DNA from: Liolophura sinensis
Lineage: Eukaryota > Mollusca > Polyplacophora > Chitonida > Chitonidae
Length of the DNA: 64,000 bases
Assembly: GCF_032854445.1 (NCBI RefSeq)
Contig: NC_088300.1
Span: forward strand, 59,866,984 to 59,930,983
Direction of reading: 5' to 3'
The notes beneath the pieces were generated by a model, which ran no database searches, had not been told where the DNA came from, and saw only the letters and a program-made list of their open reading frames with translations. Below are positions 1-11,606 of the stretch, piece by piece (positions within the stretch are counted from its first letter, which is position 1; each line of letters opens with the position of its first letter). The translations under genes were made by a program, and so were the position numbers.

Positions 1-111
1 AGTTAGGCTTTTATTTCTACAGTTCATGGAAAAGCTTAACTTGTACCAATGAGTATAAAATAAGTATATTTGTACACCTTAAAAAATCAGTTAAAAATGT
101 GGTGATCAATA

Positions 112-312
112 TTGGCCGTTTAATAGCCGTCACCCGTCTCATGCTGCCCTTCTCTTGGGTCGTACATGACAAGATCTGTCAGTTGCCTGTGGATGATCCT
201 GGGTTTCCTTCGAGCTCTGCCTGGTTTCCTCCCACCATAATGCTGGCCGATGTCGCATACGTGAAATATTCTTGAGTACGGCATGAAACACCTGCAATCA
301 AGTAAATAAATC
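112..312 (+). mobile_element. tRNA-derived SINE, 5'-truncated and diverged
   Basis: This is a decayed copy of the dominant SINE of the window. It carries the central section (CTGTCAG, then a TGGTCGTGGGTTT-like stretch, then CCCACCATAATGCTGGCC) and the 3' section (GTGAAATATTCTTGAGTACG, AAACACC, CAATCAA, AATAAAT). The tRNA-like head is mostly lost. Orientation was set by comparison with the full copies at 26559-26812 and 61669-61936. Confidence 0.85.
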
Positions 313-837
313 AACATATTGTGTTATTTAAAAATAAAACCTGATAAAGGGATCTAGCCACTTAAACAACCTGTAGAATTCTGGGTTTTACAGGTGTACA
401 AAGACCAAAGCATGGAGAGTAAAATCAAAACAGCGACGTTAGTGTGATGTTTGGCAAATGGTGACGCATATAGCCGGTGAAATCCGGCCTCCTGTCAGTT
501 TACCTCAAGCAGTTATAGGGTTTTATTTTAACTCACACAAATACTTCAATAGTAGCAACATCCACACGTCCTCTATAGCACCATAGCTTTAGAAGAGGAA
601 TTAGGTCTTAAAAAACGCAAGAATCTTGACAGCTTGAATCTTGAATTTATTGGACGTGACTGGTCTGGGATTACTCAGAATGATTATTTATTATCACATT
701 TAATAAACAATAACATGAATCAAACCGCTAAAACCGACATTCGCAAACCACTCGTAATCCAGAAGAGATGTTCCAAGTCGATAATCGCAATACCAGTTTT
801 CAAACAACCTAAAACAACAGTTCCAAAGAGAATGTAA

Positions 838-1070
838 AAAATAATATTGCAGGGTGAATTTCCACCGCTCTTTTTATCTAGTGCTGCTTCACTGAGATGA
901 CTTACCCAAGGCAAGTAAGCTGCCCCGCCCGAGCCATTATACTGATAAGGGTCTACCAGTCCCTGAACGCCAAGCGAGGAAGTTACAAATTCCTCTTTTA
1001 AAGTCTTAGGTGTGACTAGACCCAGGATTGATCCCGGATATACTGCTTCCGAAGTGCTATCAGGGCCGGT
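838..1070 (-). mobile_element. Second-family tRNA-derived SINE, minus strand
   Basis: Read on the minus strand this matches the element at 38160-38488. Shared parts are a B-box-like GGATCAATCCTGGGTC, a GTCACACCT stretch, a CAGTATAATGGCTCGGG stretch and a GATAAAA stretch. The A-box end (near 1045-1070) is diverged. The match between two distant copies in opposite orientation supports a dispersed mobile element rather than a tRNA gene. Confidence 0.75.
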
Positions 1071-1424
1071 AGGTAACTTGTAAGAGAGAAGCTGTCAACA
1101 GTTTTCAGTCATGCATATTCTAGGTACGATATCCAGTTCAAATGTCAAATCTTATTCTGTGAATTATTTCATGAATACAAATTTGATTGCAAAGAAAAAT
1201 TACAAAAGAAGAATGAATTTGCACATTTACACAACAATATAGGCATGAGGTGTATTTGTTTCGTAATACATGCAACACGCGGTGCGAATTCGGAAGAAAA
1301 TAATACGAAAACTACATGTACAATAACAGTTACTTTATAAACTAGATATTTATTTCAGTTTTGGGTCCGTTAAATTGCTTTCTGGATTGCATCAATAAAA
1401 TGTTAATGTAATAGTCAAAACAGA

Positions 1425-1800
1425 TAGTCCTATGCCAGTCGTCAACCTAAATGGACGTTCCACATGAATAATCGCAAGGCTAATTTCCAGAAGAACGTTC
1501 AACAAAAAACATTCACTAATTCACCTGTACCATTAAGATGGCTGTCACAAGCATAGCCGATTTTAAAACAAGCTGTTAAACTTGATTTCAAGTTTAATTT
1601 TGTTTCATTAATGCATGACAGCAGCGAGCAGCGACGACTGTGTCGTAGTTGAAAATTGATTAAATCTGACCCGTCACATTTAAATTATGGTTTTATAATC
1701 CAACATATTATGACAGGCCAGTCACCTAATTAGATGAAAAAGTCGCAATCAAAGTGCGGCTAACATGCTTTGATCATCGACAACTTATATACTAACATGG
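1425..1800. repeat. Dispersed repeat of unknown class
   Basis: Two segments here recur at about 41480-41740. The first contains CCAGTCGTCAACC followed by a GGACGTTCC-like stretch. The second contains GCAATCAAAGTG and CAACTTATATACT. In the right-hand copy the second segment is inverted relative to the first. I do not recognise the family. Confidence 0.5.
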
Positions 1801-3659
1801 TTCAAGATTGGGATAAAAATTCAATTCACTTCACAAGAAGACTTCTTGCGTATTTTCATGATCATTGACAACTGTTCACTGCTTTTCATCGCATGATTTC
1901 GTAACTGATATATGTCTAACTTCTTTGGTGGTCTGTGTTCAAAGTCGCCTTCGGAATTTTGTGATTGTTTTTTTGTGATTTTTAACCTGGTACAACTATA
2001 TTGGCGGCTGGTATGCAGCACGGATGTCTGTCTCGATGCTTAGACATTTTATAATAACCCTGTAATAAACGTTTGGACAAATGTACATGATTTGATGAAA
2101 AATTACTTACACTTGGAGATCTAATATTTATACCTGAGACCTCATTAGTAATATCTTTCTGGAACACAGAAACTTTATACTGATATCAGCCTGTTGTCAT
2201 GGATAAAATGTCTTACCAAGATATACCACGTGCAATTCATGTCGATAATATACATTTTTTGTGCAATATAGTAATACCCTAATCTTTTGTCTCCTGCTCT
2301 TCGACATCTTGAATACATCAGTTATGTAGGCTTGCATGCATTCTGTGGGGTAGGGTTGGTAGTCCCAGGTGGGCCGGTGATCTCTGGGCGTCTGACCAGA
2401 CAGGCGTGTGGGCGATGCTGCCCCCACCTCCCGGGGTAACGTTATCCCTCGACCTGTCGGAAACTGGAACGAAGCGTATCACGGAAAGTCCTCTTTCGTT
2501 GTAACGGACAAGAAAAATGTCACGGAAAATAATTCTTTATAGGTATACCATCCGCCTTTGATGACGGGTCGTACACCGTGGTCTAACTAATACGTTAATT
2601 AATGATGGACTCGCACTCGGTGACTCGGGACACCACAAGGTCGTGAAGAGAAGTGAGGTTGCTGGGTGCAACAACAGGGGAAGAAACGGTTGCCTTCACC
2701 AACAGTGAGCGTGACTAAAGACGTGATGGTACTGACAAGACCACAGGTTTGAGCTTGGTTGTATCATCCCACTGCAGCCCGCTCAGTCTTTCTCTGCATA
2801 CTTGTTATTTATCTTCAAAACTAGACTTGTCTGGAGCAAAGCAACTGAAGAAAACCAAAATTTTGACCTTTGTCTTCACTGCAGATGATATAATCACAGG
2901 GCTCACTTCTTTCATGTTTGCACATTGTGAATCTCAAACAAAAAAAGATTTTTGTTCGATATACATGTAGCAACAAAATGAGACCGATTTTCCGACTGAT
3001 TTTGCGTAAAATTGCCTTTATACCCTCTAACAGCAATTGAGTACAAAATATTCACAAGGTGTGTACCACGGGGACACATTAATTGTAACAAATTTGCACA
3101 TTAACCTTAATGTATACCTTGCATAGACATCATCTTTATGTATACTACCTATTTAATATGTACCAAATTGTGTACATATTATACACATCTTGTTTACATC
3201 CCAAACGGTACACATTTGTTTTTTGGAGAGTAGTCAAAATACAAAACCACTCATAGTCAAGCAAGTTGCACCACAATTATCTGGAAGACTTGTGTTTTAC
3301 AACCGTTAACAATGTAAAAATCGCCCGTATGTCCAAACGTGTAAAACGTACAACACGAGTATATACTATGATTCTCTGGATGAGATGACATTTTGTAAGA
3401 TAGACCAAAAGGTACGTGAAGATTATTGTCAGGTACATGTAGTGAGAAGGGTTCTATTTCTATTTTATGTGCACTCTCTCATGTACCTGTCTTAAGTCAT
3501 GTTACAGGACTGTGCACCGGCGCGACATTTTGGCATAAGCCATTTTGGCATGCCACATTTCTGAGTGCATGTAACATTGGCACACATTTTGGCACAGATA
3601 ATTAATAATTCGTAGACTGAGCTAGAAAGTTGTGTTTTATATTTTACTTATCATACTAC

Positions 3660-4460
3660 TCTGGGTGTAATCCATTCCGGCGAAACGTTGTGATTTATGG
3701 ATACATAGTCACCCTGTCTAATCTGGGTGTAATCCATTCTGGAGAAACGCTGTGTTTAATGAATACATAGTAACCCTCTCCAATCTGGGTGTATTTCACT
3801 CAGACAAAAAAAAAAGTTGTGTTTTATGGATACATAATTACCCCCACCAATCTGGGTGTAATCCTTTCAGACAAAACGTTGTGTTTTATGGATACACAGT
3901 TATTGCATAACTCTGGGTGTAGTGCATTCTGGCAAAACATTTTATGGATACATGGTTACCTCACCACTCTGGGTCGAATAAATTCTGGCCCAAACGTTGT
4001 CTTTTATGAATACATATCCCACCACACTGGGTGTAATCCATTCTGGTGAAACGTTGTGTTTTATGGATACATAGTTACCTCATCACTCTGGTCTAATCCA
4101 TTCTGGCGAAACGTTGTGTTTTATGGATACATAGTTACCTCACCACTCTGGTCTAATCCATTCTGGCGAAACGTTGTGTTTTATGGATACATAGTTACCT
4201 CACCACTCTGGTCTAATCCATTCTGGCGAAATGTTGTGTTTCATGGATACATGGTTACCTCACCACTTTGGGTTTAATCACTTCTGGCAAAACGTTGTTT
4301 TTTCATGGATACATAATGACGCCCACCACTCAGGGTCTAATCCATTCTGGTAAAACGTTAGGTTTCATGAATACATATTCTACCACTCTGGGTAAAATTA
4401 ATTGTGGCACAAAAAATTTATGGATCCCTTTTTATCTCACCACTCTGCTTAAGGATGGCA
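3660..4460 (+). repeat. Tandem array of about 60-bp units, roughly 13 copies
   Basis: Each unit reads roughly CTCTGG-TAATCCATTCTGG, then GAAACGTTGTGTTTTATGG, then ATACATAGTTACCTCACCA. Three consecutive units at about 4081-4260 are nearly identical and exactly 60 bp. Flanking units vary from about 57 to 64 bp and are diverged. Because 60 is a multiple of three, the array stays open in one frame and creates repeated-peptide ORFs; these are a by-product of the repeat and not a gene. Confidence 0.93.
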
Positions 4461-4503
4461 CACATTCATTTTCAGTCCTGACTATATACGTTTGCATATA
4501 TAT

Positions 4504-4652
4504 TATATAATGTTCGTCTTGATTTTAGTTTCCATGAAATGATCTCCACACAATTAACGAATTCATATAATTGTGAATATTATTTATATGAATTCGTAAA
4601 TTGGGTGGACATATCATTTCATGGAAACTAAAATCAAGACGAACATTATATA
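4504..4652. repeat. Near-perfect 149-bp inverted repeat (hairpin or MITE-like)
   Basis: The left arm starts TATATAATGTTCGTCTTGAT. The right arm ends with its reverse complement and the arms pair over roughly 65 bp each. The loop near 4571-4582 is AT-rich. A few substitutions and a 2-bp indel (about 4545 versus 4605-4612) separate the arms. It begins within 50 bp of the end of the 60-bp array. There is no ORF inside. A palindromic non-autonomous DNA element is the likeliest origin. Confidence 0.9.
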
Positions 4653-5009
4653 CCGGTGGATATCTTCAGGAAATGTAATGATTTTTGATGAATTTTCTAT
4701 TGTAAGCGCACCGCTGTTTTTTTTGCTCAGTTAGGGTCGATTGTAAATTACTGCCTATAACCTATTCGAAGTACAAAGAGGATTACATTTTGACAAAGGC
4801 TATGATACGCATTGCTTATACAGCGTATACGCAATCGCCATTTCCTGCTTACTGACACTAATATTAAATGATCAGAACAAAAAAGAATCTAGCAAGAAGC
4901 ACACATCACAGCTATTAATTTCAAAAACTGATGTGTTACTCATAGTCTAATTTTATATTCATGTGTATATGATCATGACCAAATCAGTATGAGCTGAAAT
5001 GTGGTATAT

Positions 5010-5125
5010 ATGTCGAAATGTCGCGTTTGCAGTTTGTGCCGAAATGTCGCGTGCCGAATCATCGCGGATTGAAAAGTGACGTTTGAAGTTTGTGTCGAAA
5101 TGTCGCGAGTCGAAATGTCGCCTAT
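5010..5125 (+). repeat. CpG-rich degenerate short repeats
   Basis: The core GTCGAAATGTCGC, or close variants such as GCCGAAATGTCGCG, occurs about five times in 115 bp. The spacers are also related (GTTTGCAGTTTGTG and GTTTGAAGTTTGTG). CpG density is far above the flanking DNA. Confidence 0.75.
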
Positions 5126-8100
5126 TCAGGTTTAATTATAAAGCATCCTCGCAGGTCACGGAAATAAATCCTTCAGTTAACTAATGCGAAAGCATGCGCA
5201 GCCAACTGGATGATCAAATTAGATCGAAGCAAAGACGTGGAGTACAATTAGTCATAACATGCCAGTGTCTCAGAATGTCTGGACGACTGATTATTGGAAC
5301 CTCACGACCATGGGGTTTATTTTTGGCTGAGGCGAAGATATACATAGTTGATAAAGAAACATTTGGCATATAAACGACGCTTTTTTGTCTGATTTGAATG
5401 TCAAAAATATTTCGAGCCAGATCGGCGCTGTAGGTGTATGTATGCGATGTGACATGTTATGAATTCCAATCTTGTCTGGGTGGGATACAAGGGTAACGTA
5501 ACCACTATGCCAGTGTGCGGCGCATATGGTAAGGGAGAGGGCACGTTGGCTATGGAAAGGGAGAGTGCTGCCGGCGAGGTGATGGGGAGGTGGCTGGCGG
5601 CCAGACACAGGCTCCATTAGCGATCGGTCTGGGACCGTACCACGACAATCGCAGACATTTCCCATTCCCTACTACCTAGATAACCCGAGGAACACACCGC
5701 TGCTTTACATGCCAGTTTATGTCGCCTAAACATTTTAAGCTAAGATAAAATACGACACCTTATATAACCTTGGCATTTACTGTAGCTTAATTGTACCTTT
5801 TATTTGGGTTTGTTCGACTGTTTTATTATAGAAAGGATTTATAGAGGCGGACTTCACGGCTAATCTGTAGGTGAGCCCCTGAATCCCCATCTACACCGAC
5901 GGACTGGGGGCCGGCCCGACGGGGGATCCCCCATGCCTCCAAACAGTTCCTGATATTTACATGGGAAAGTGTGGCAGAATTACCTACGCTGTGTAATGTC
6001 GGAAATTAATTATAGATAAACCGAAAATGTAATAGGTTTTCAGGTTGTGACAGAAAAAAATATGAATACAGTGACAACAATACGTGTTCTTTAATTTATA
6101 TCAAGAACAACAATAATGTCTTTTTCTTCTTTGTGAAATATACATATATTAAAGTTAAGCTAGGCTTAAATTTTAATACAAGTCTCATCTTAATGCAAAA
6201 TAAAGGACACTAATCTGGGCTAAGGTTAATACCGGGCTGAAGCCCTAATACACTTTTGAACAACTGGGCCCACAATGTATATAATATCCTATCGCATGCA
6301 GTATGTAAGCGTATTCAGGTGCAGTGGACAAGGTTTTAGAGACAAGTGGACAGGGTTCGACACAAATTAAGACAAATGACATTTGCATGTTTTTTTTTGG
6401 GATTAAACACAAACGGAACATCAAATACGTCAAAGGTTTAAGGTGTTAAAGGTATATTTAGTTGGACCGATCGTAACATCGAATAGAGAGGCGAATTTTC
6501 TCTTGTTTCGTTACCTGTATGTGCCATATACAGTGGATTTAAACCAACATGAGACCCCCAAGGAACAGGGGTGGTTTACACGTAAAAGTTTATCTTGGAA
6601 TAGCAAAGAGGTCGGCGATTACTTTATCGCTTCCGATAAAACCCACATTGGTTTCCTTTTCCAGACCATTGGTAGAGCCTCTGTTGGGTTGCACGGCGCC
6701 CAAGGTGGTCGTAACGGCAAGTTTGCAAAGAATTAATTTGCTTGGCTGATTGTTAATGTCCAGGAATGTATCTTGTGGTCTCTATATATGTATAATGAAG
6801 CGCTTTTTTTCTTCGGTCTCCCTCTGATGTAATAACGTAATTTTCACAATGTTAAGAGTCACAAAGCAAGTACTTAAGTATAAAAACAACGTACTGTTCA
6901 TATTCAAACGGAGATTGTTTCGATGACTATTTTTAAAGGACTGTTTTGGGGTTTTGTTTTCTTGTATGTTGTGTGAAAGAGAAAACATGACCTTAAATTG
7001 ACATGTTTTTATACCGTTGGACCTAGGGCTTCAAAGTTTAACACTCTCAGATATATTCTTTTTGGGTATATGTCTGTCGATCGAGTTTGGCTTATATTCA
7101 TCCTTCATGTAGGTACACTAAATGTTCTTTTAATGTATTTCGTCATCTGTTTGGAGGCCCTCAGATTTGCGCAATAAGAAGGCGCCACCTTTAGTCATGT
7201 AACAGTGTTGTTTATTGGACATGACACCTCCGGAAATCCACCACAATCTCGAGCGTCTCCGAAAAGTTTCGATAAGTTCTGTTAAAGACAACGTGCTCTT
7301 TGTGACTTGGATTAAATATTTGTCTACAATGAAGAAACCATTGATTTTCACAGATGTACATAACTACTTTGGTAAATTCATATAGCCGCAGCATTTTCCA
7401 TATTTACAGTTTGAAGAAATAAATTATTTTACTAAATATTTTATTCAGCGATATAACTTTCAGTACTTTAATTCTGAATCTGAAATCTACTGATACAGAC
7501 ATATATGCAGAGAGATTTTAGCTAATATGTTCTAATGAAAATTCATTTTGGAAATCGTGTATAGGCATTAGTATTTATATGTTCAAATTCATCACTCAAA
7601 TATGTCTAGATATGGTCTATTACCGGCATGCCATGAACCGTTCAGCTTCCCAAACAATTTTCCCCATTTGTAAGTAAAACATTAATATTAATTTAAACGG
7701 GTTTTTTTGACTAAATATATTTGCATGTTTGTTTGCATTCTAAAAGCATTAATAATTTAAAACAATCAAATTTTATCATAGGGGTATGGGCATTTAATGG
7801 TTTTGTACTTATCATGTGAGTGTAAATTGTCAAAATGAGCCTATCCATCGACAGTTGGCTCCGAATCTACTGACACGGGCCAGACGGCCTCGGCGTGTGA
7901 GCTCCGACAGGCAGACAGGGACGGACTGAACTCCCATTTCCTCCCATCAATCTGCCAGCATAAGCTTTACAGCTCTCCGCTTTCTTCATTGACACGTTAG
8001 TAAACAGAGCCAAGCCAAATACGCCTAGAGAAATTGGTAGTAATGACGTAAACTAAATTAGGCGTATAGTTTGAGCAAAGCGGATTAATGAATCGAATTT

Positions 8101-10939
8101 ACAGTTTTATTACAGGATGTAATACAGGATTATCAATGGTCTACCGCTATCACAATTGTCATTTTTCTTATTATTTCGATTTAGGAGGATTAAGAAGATT
8201 TGAGGAGCTAAACTTTGTCTCCTACTTCGAAAACTCCCCCCTCCCCAAAATCGCCTGGAGTTGTCTTCAATATAATTATCATGACTATGCACGAAATTCC
8301 CCTCACTTTAAGTACAACAGGTATATATACGATCTCGTGAACTTATCTATATTCAGTTCTGTATATAAAAGATCTGTTAATTGACATGTTGCGAGCGAAA
8401 GAATCTTGGGTTTCAAACTGAATCCCTCGGATGGTTATCTCTGCATACGGTGAAACTACAGGGATGCATTCCAAATGCCTCTAGCCCAGATGTTAACGTG
8501 GACAAACACCACAGTTGCGTCCTATTATAGGAATCCCTGTCTGTCTCACAAATGACTTATCCGTCTTAAGTCATGAAGGCGCTCTGTGTCTCGCCACTTC
8601 TGACCGGTATGAAACATCCCCTGTCTCACTGTCTAGCACGCACAAAAACGGGCACTAGTTACCCAGAGAGTCTTGGGCCTGGGGTCCAAGACTGACACAA
8701 AAGCCTCTGGTCTAACTCCTACAATCTGACGTAAATAACGTCTCCAGACTGATAGTATCGTGGGGTCAGTCCTGCTGTTCATTAACCACCAACTGTTTTC
8801 TGACCCTGCATGGGAATACCCCCCTGTGTCGTACAGTGTGTATGAGATACACTACGTCTGTTGTTTGGAATAAAGAATCATCCATGCGAGACACATTATT
8901 TCCATCAACATTATGGTTACCATAATCTTTTCATTTCTTAATGATGCTATTGGAGGGTATCTTCAATACTTTTCTTTTTGTTTATTAAATGTGTAGATGA
9001 ATGAAGTATTTTTCAGTTAATTTTACAAACATACAATACTCTCAATTTTTGAATTAGTACTAATATACATATCTATACACCGCTTACATATATTCACACA
9101 ATACTGTAGTATACGTAAATATCCATTCACAGCTAATAATTTTATGTTATGATTAGATCAGTTTACATGGGTAGACATTTAACAAATTTAACAAATCCCA
9201 AAATTGTCTCCCGATGTCAATATAGTAATCATATCGGCCAGAAAAAAATTGCTGAACAACAAAAAATAAAATCTACGTGAGAACCTCATTAAAGTCGATC
9301 TAATGCAAATACCTCACCGATTTGCTTTTTAGACTCTTTTGTATCGTTATTGTAGGCTATTTATCCCATCATTGGTATTCAGGAAAAGCTTATTTCAATA
9401 TTATACTAATTCATACTTGAATCTTCTTTATATTTGCTCCCGTTGAAGCCCATAAAGTGCCATTAAATAGGCAAAATCTACCAGAGCATATTAAAATTTT
9501 CGGAATATCTACCTAGATTGCCAAAATGTGAGCAATATCACAATAAAACGAGGATAAAGGAGTCATTGTGTGATTATTTAAAATGCACATGTACTATACA
9601 CATGGGAAACTGTGTGGATATCTTTATATTATCTGTTTTTCACACATGAACACAATTTCTGTGAGAGCTTGAATAAACAAACAGTGTATTGACATATACT
9701 GACTTATGTATCTGTTCTCGCCTCAGATGTACGTTAGCCTGCACGTGCTCCAGTCACTGACAGAGTGGAACAGCCAAACATCAGCCTTTTCTCATTAAAC
9801 CAGCCATCCAATCGGCTTCTGGGTCACAAAAGTCAAGTGTTACAATCTGTCTCCCTTGTGGGTTGCCTTCGTTTCTCATTTAGATCTGTAATAAGCTCTG
9901 CCTCTGTGTTGTAGCCAGTTTTGTTTCGTTTTGACGTCCAAGTGATGGAAACGAAGTTATTCAGAAATATACAATGTATGGGAGGCACACAATATATATC
10001 GTGGTAACTGATACCTACTTCACCCCCAGGGCCACTTTGTGTAGAATGTAGCCTGACAGCCAAATTTCATCCATCGCAAGTGAACTGACGGGGTCTTTAT
10101 ATGCAATTTAGTCGATAGGGCAAAGCAAAAATATCGGAACATATATACTATTTTGGCATCTCCAATCAGCCGGTTATGAATGCGTACAAGTTTAATGTAC
10201 ATGCAAGTTAACAATATGCGATAAATATACGCAATCCTATTAATATTTGTTTCAAATTCATCATCGCCTTTATACATAGATTTTTTTGGCAACACTCACG
10301 AAACAATTGTTCCGTTAATTTTAACAGTTATCTTGGTGATGCTAGAATGAATCATGTTATCATAACATATTACTGTGTCCCATTTAACATGACATTAAAA
10401 TTTTGTTAGTTTAATGCAATATTAATGTTATTTTAATAGAAGGTATGCTCTATATTTAACTGGATAATCTGCTGCTATATAACTAATACATTCTAGCGTA
10501 AGACCGACATCAGACTTTCTATTAAATGTAACAAATTATTTTTGACTTGAGCAAGAGAAGATGGAAGTGATCAAGTATTTGATCCCAAACTCTTTGATTG
10601 CAACTGTTTACCAGTGTATCTCAAGCATGGTGATCTGTACTTCATTTCGATGGGTATACAGCCCCTAACCCCATTCATGTACAGACAGTTATGAAGCAGA
10701 CCGCCATCAGTTCTGGACACTCTACATACAAATATACCGTGGAATACCGTAGATGAATCACAAATGCGTTTTCAGGAAATGTAATTTTCCACTATATAGG
10801 GAAACTGGCAATAGTTTCCTAGCTGCTATATATGAATACAAGTTACTCTTTATTCCCTGAAGATCTAGAATTTAAAATCAGAATTTCGAGGACAATATAA
10901 AGTAGAATGTTTGGAAACATTGTTTTAATGTTATTGTAT

Positions 10940-11060
10940 GTTAAATGTGATGACAACACAGCATTTTGAGTAATTCTAGATCAGTGACGCCTAATAAATT
11001 GTAACTGACATCACTGCAATTTTTTTTACCCAATTCTGCTTAAGCCATGGTGCTAGAGGG
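10940..11060 (+). repeat. Copy of a dispersed repeat also near 43.3 and 44.2 kb
   Basis: The stretch contains TAATAAATTGTAA, a run ending in ACCCAATTCTGC and AAGCCATGG, preceded by GTGATGACAACACAG. The same order of motifs appears at about 43300-43415 and 44130-44235. A SINE fragment follows each copy within a few hundred bases. The family is unknown. Confidence 0.6.
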
Positions 11061-11475
11061 CATGTAAGAATAAATTGCTATTATTTATGCTTTTACATGA
11101 ACAGTTAGAACAAAACCCTGACTGAGATAAATAGAGGTCGCATTTCACGCTTGACCATTTACTAGCTATTAAACTGTCGGAATACATAGTTATACAAATG
11201 CGCAGGAAGTCTAGAAATATTACCTCTTAAAGATGCAGATTAGTGGAATAAAACTGAAGAGACGAATATGAAAAAAATTATACAACTATATATGACAGAC
11301 GCCTAATGGACGGCAAAGAACCTTCATATATACGTGTGGACTTTTGTTTTCACTGAAAAGCTAAAAAATAGAGTGGTTGCAAAATTTCATTGATTAGTAT
11401 ATTATAGGACCACCTAAACAGACCATCTAATTTCCATGCATTCAACAAATGCAACAGTTGGTATATATATATATT

Positions 11476-11606
11476 GTCAGCAACCTGCGGATGGTCGTGG
11501 GTTTTCCCCGGGCTCTGCCCAGTTTCCACCCACCATAATGCTGGCCACCGTCGTATAAGAGAAATATTCTTGAATACGGCGTAAAACACCAATCAAATAA
11601 ATAAAT
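11476..11606 (+). mobile_element. tRNA-derived SINE, 5'-truncated
   Basis: Only the central and 3' sections remain, from GTCAGCAACCTGCGGATGG through the AAACACCAATCAAATAAATA tail. Sequence identity to the full copies is high, so this truncation is probably fairly recent. Confidence 0.92.

Larger units (their letters stand above)
313..3655. other. Gene-free intergenic stretch
   Basis: I see no supported gene in this interval. Open frames are short and show no family resemblance or splice structure. It contains a SINE of a second family (838-1070), part of a dispersed repeat (about 1425-1800) and a GC-richer patch at about 2340-2460. The rest is AT-rich unique-looking sequence. Confidence 0.6.
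4653..11475. other. Gene-free intergenic stretch
   Basis: No supported gene was found on either strand. The interval is AT-rich with several GC-richer islands (about 5500-5660, 5870-5940, 6540-6730, 7850-7930 and 8450-8850). Open frames at 5291-5665 (minus) and 6443-6736 (plus) match no family I know. CpG-rich short repeats lie at 5010-5125. One copy of a repeat shared with 43.3 and 44.2 kb lies near 10940-11060. Confidence 0.55.

Noticed and set aside
3789-4510. Three consecutive ORFs with a repeated YGYIVTSPLWSNPFWRNV peptide
   Set aside because: They arise from the 60-bp tandem array, whose period is a multiple of three; there are no other coding signs.
6443-6749. Two overlapping ORFs in a GC-richer patch
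   Set aside because: Neither frame resembles a reverse transcriptase, transposase or host protein I know; overlapping open frames here probably reflect base composition.
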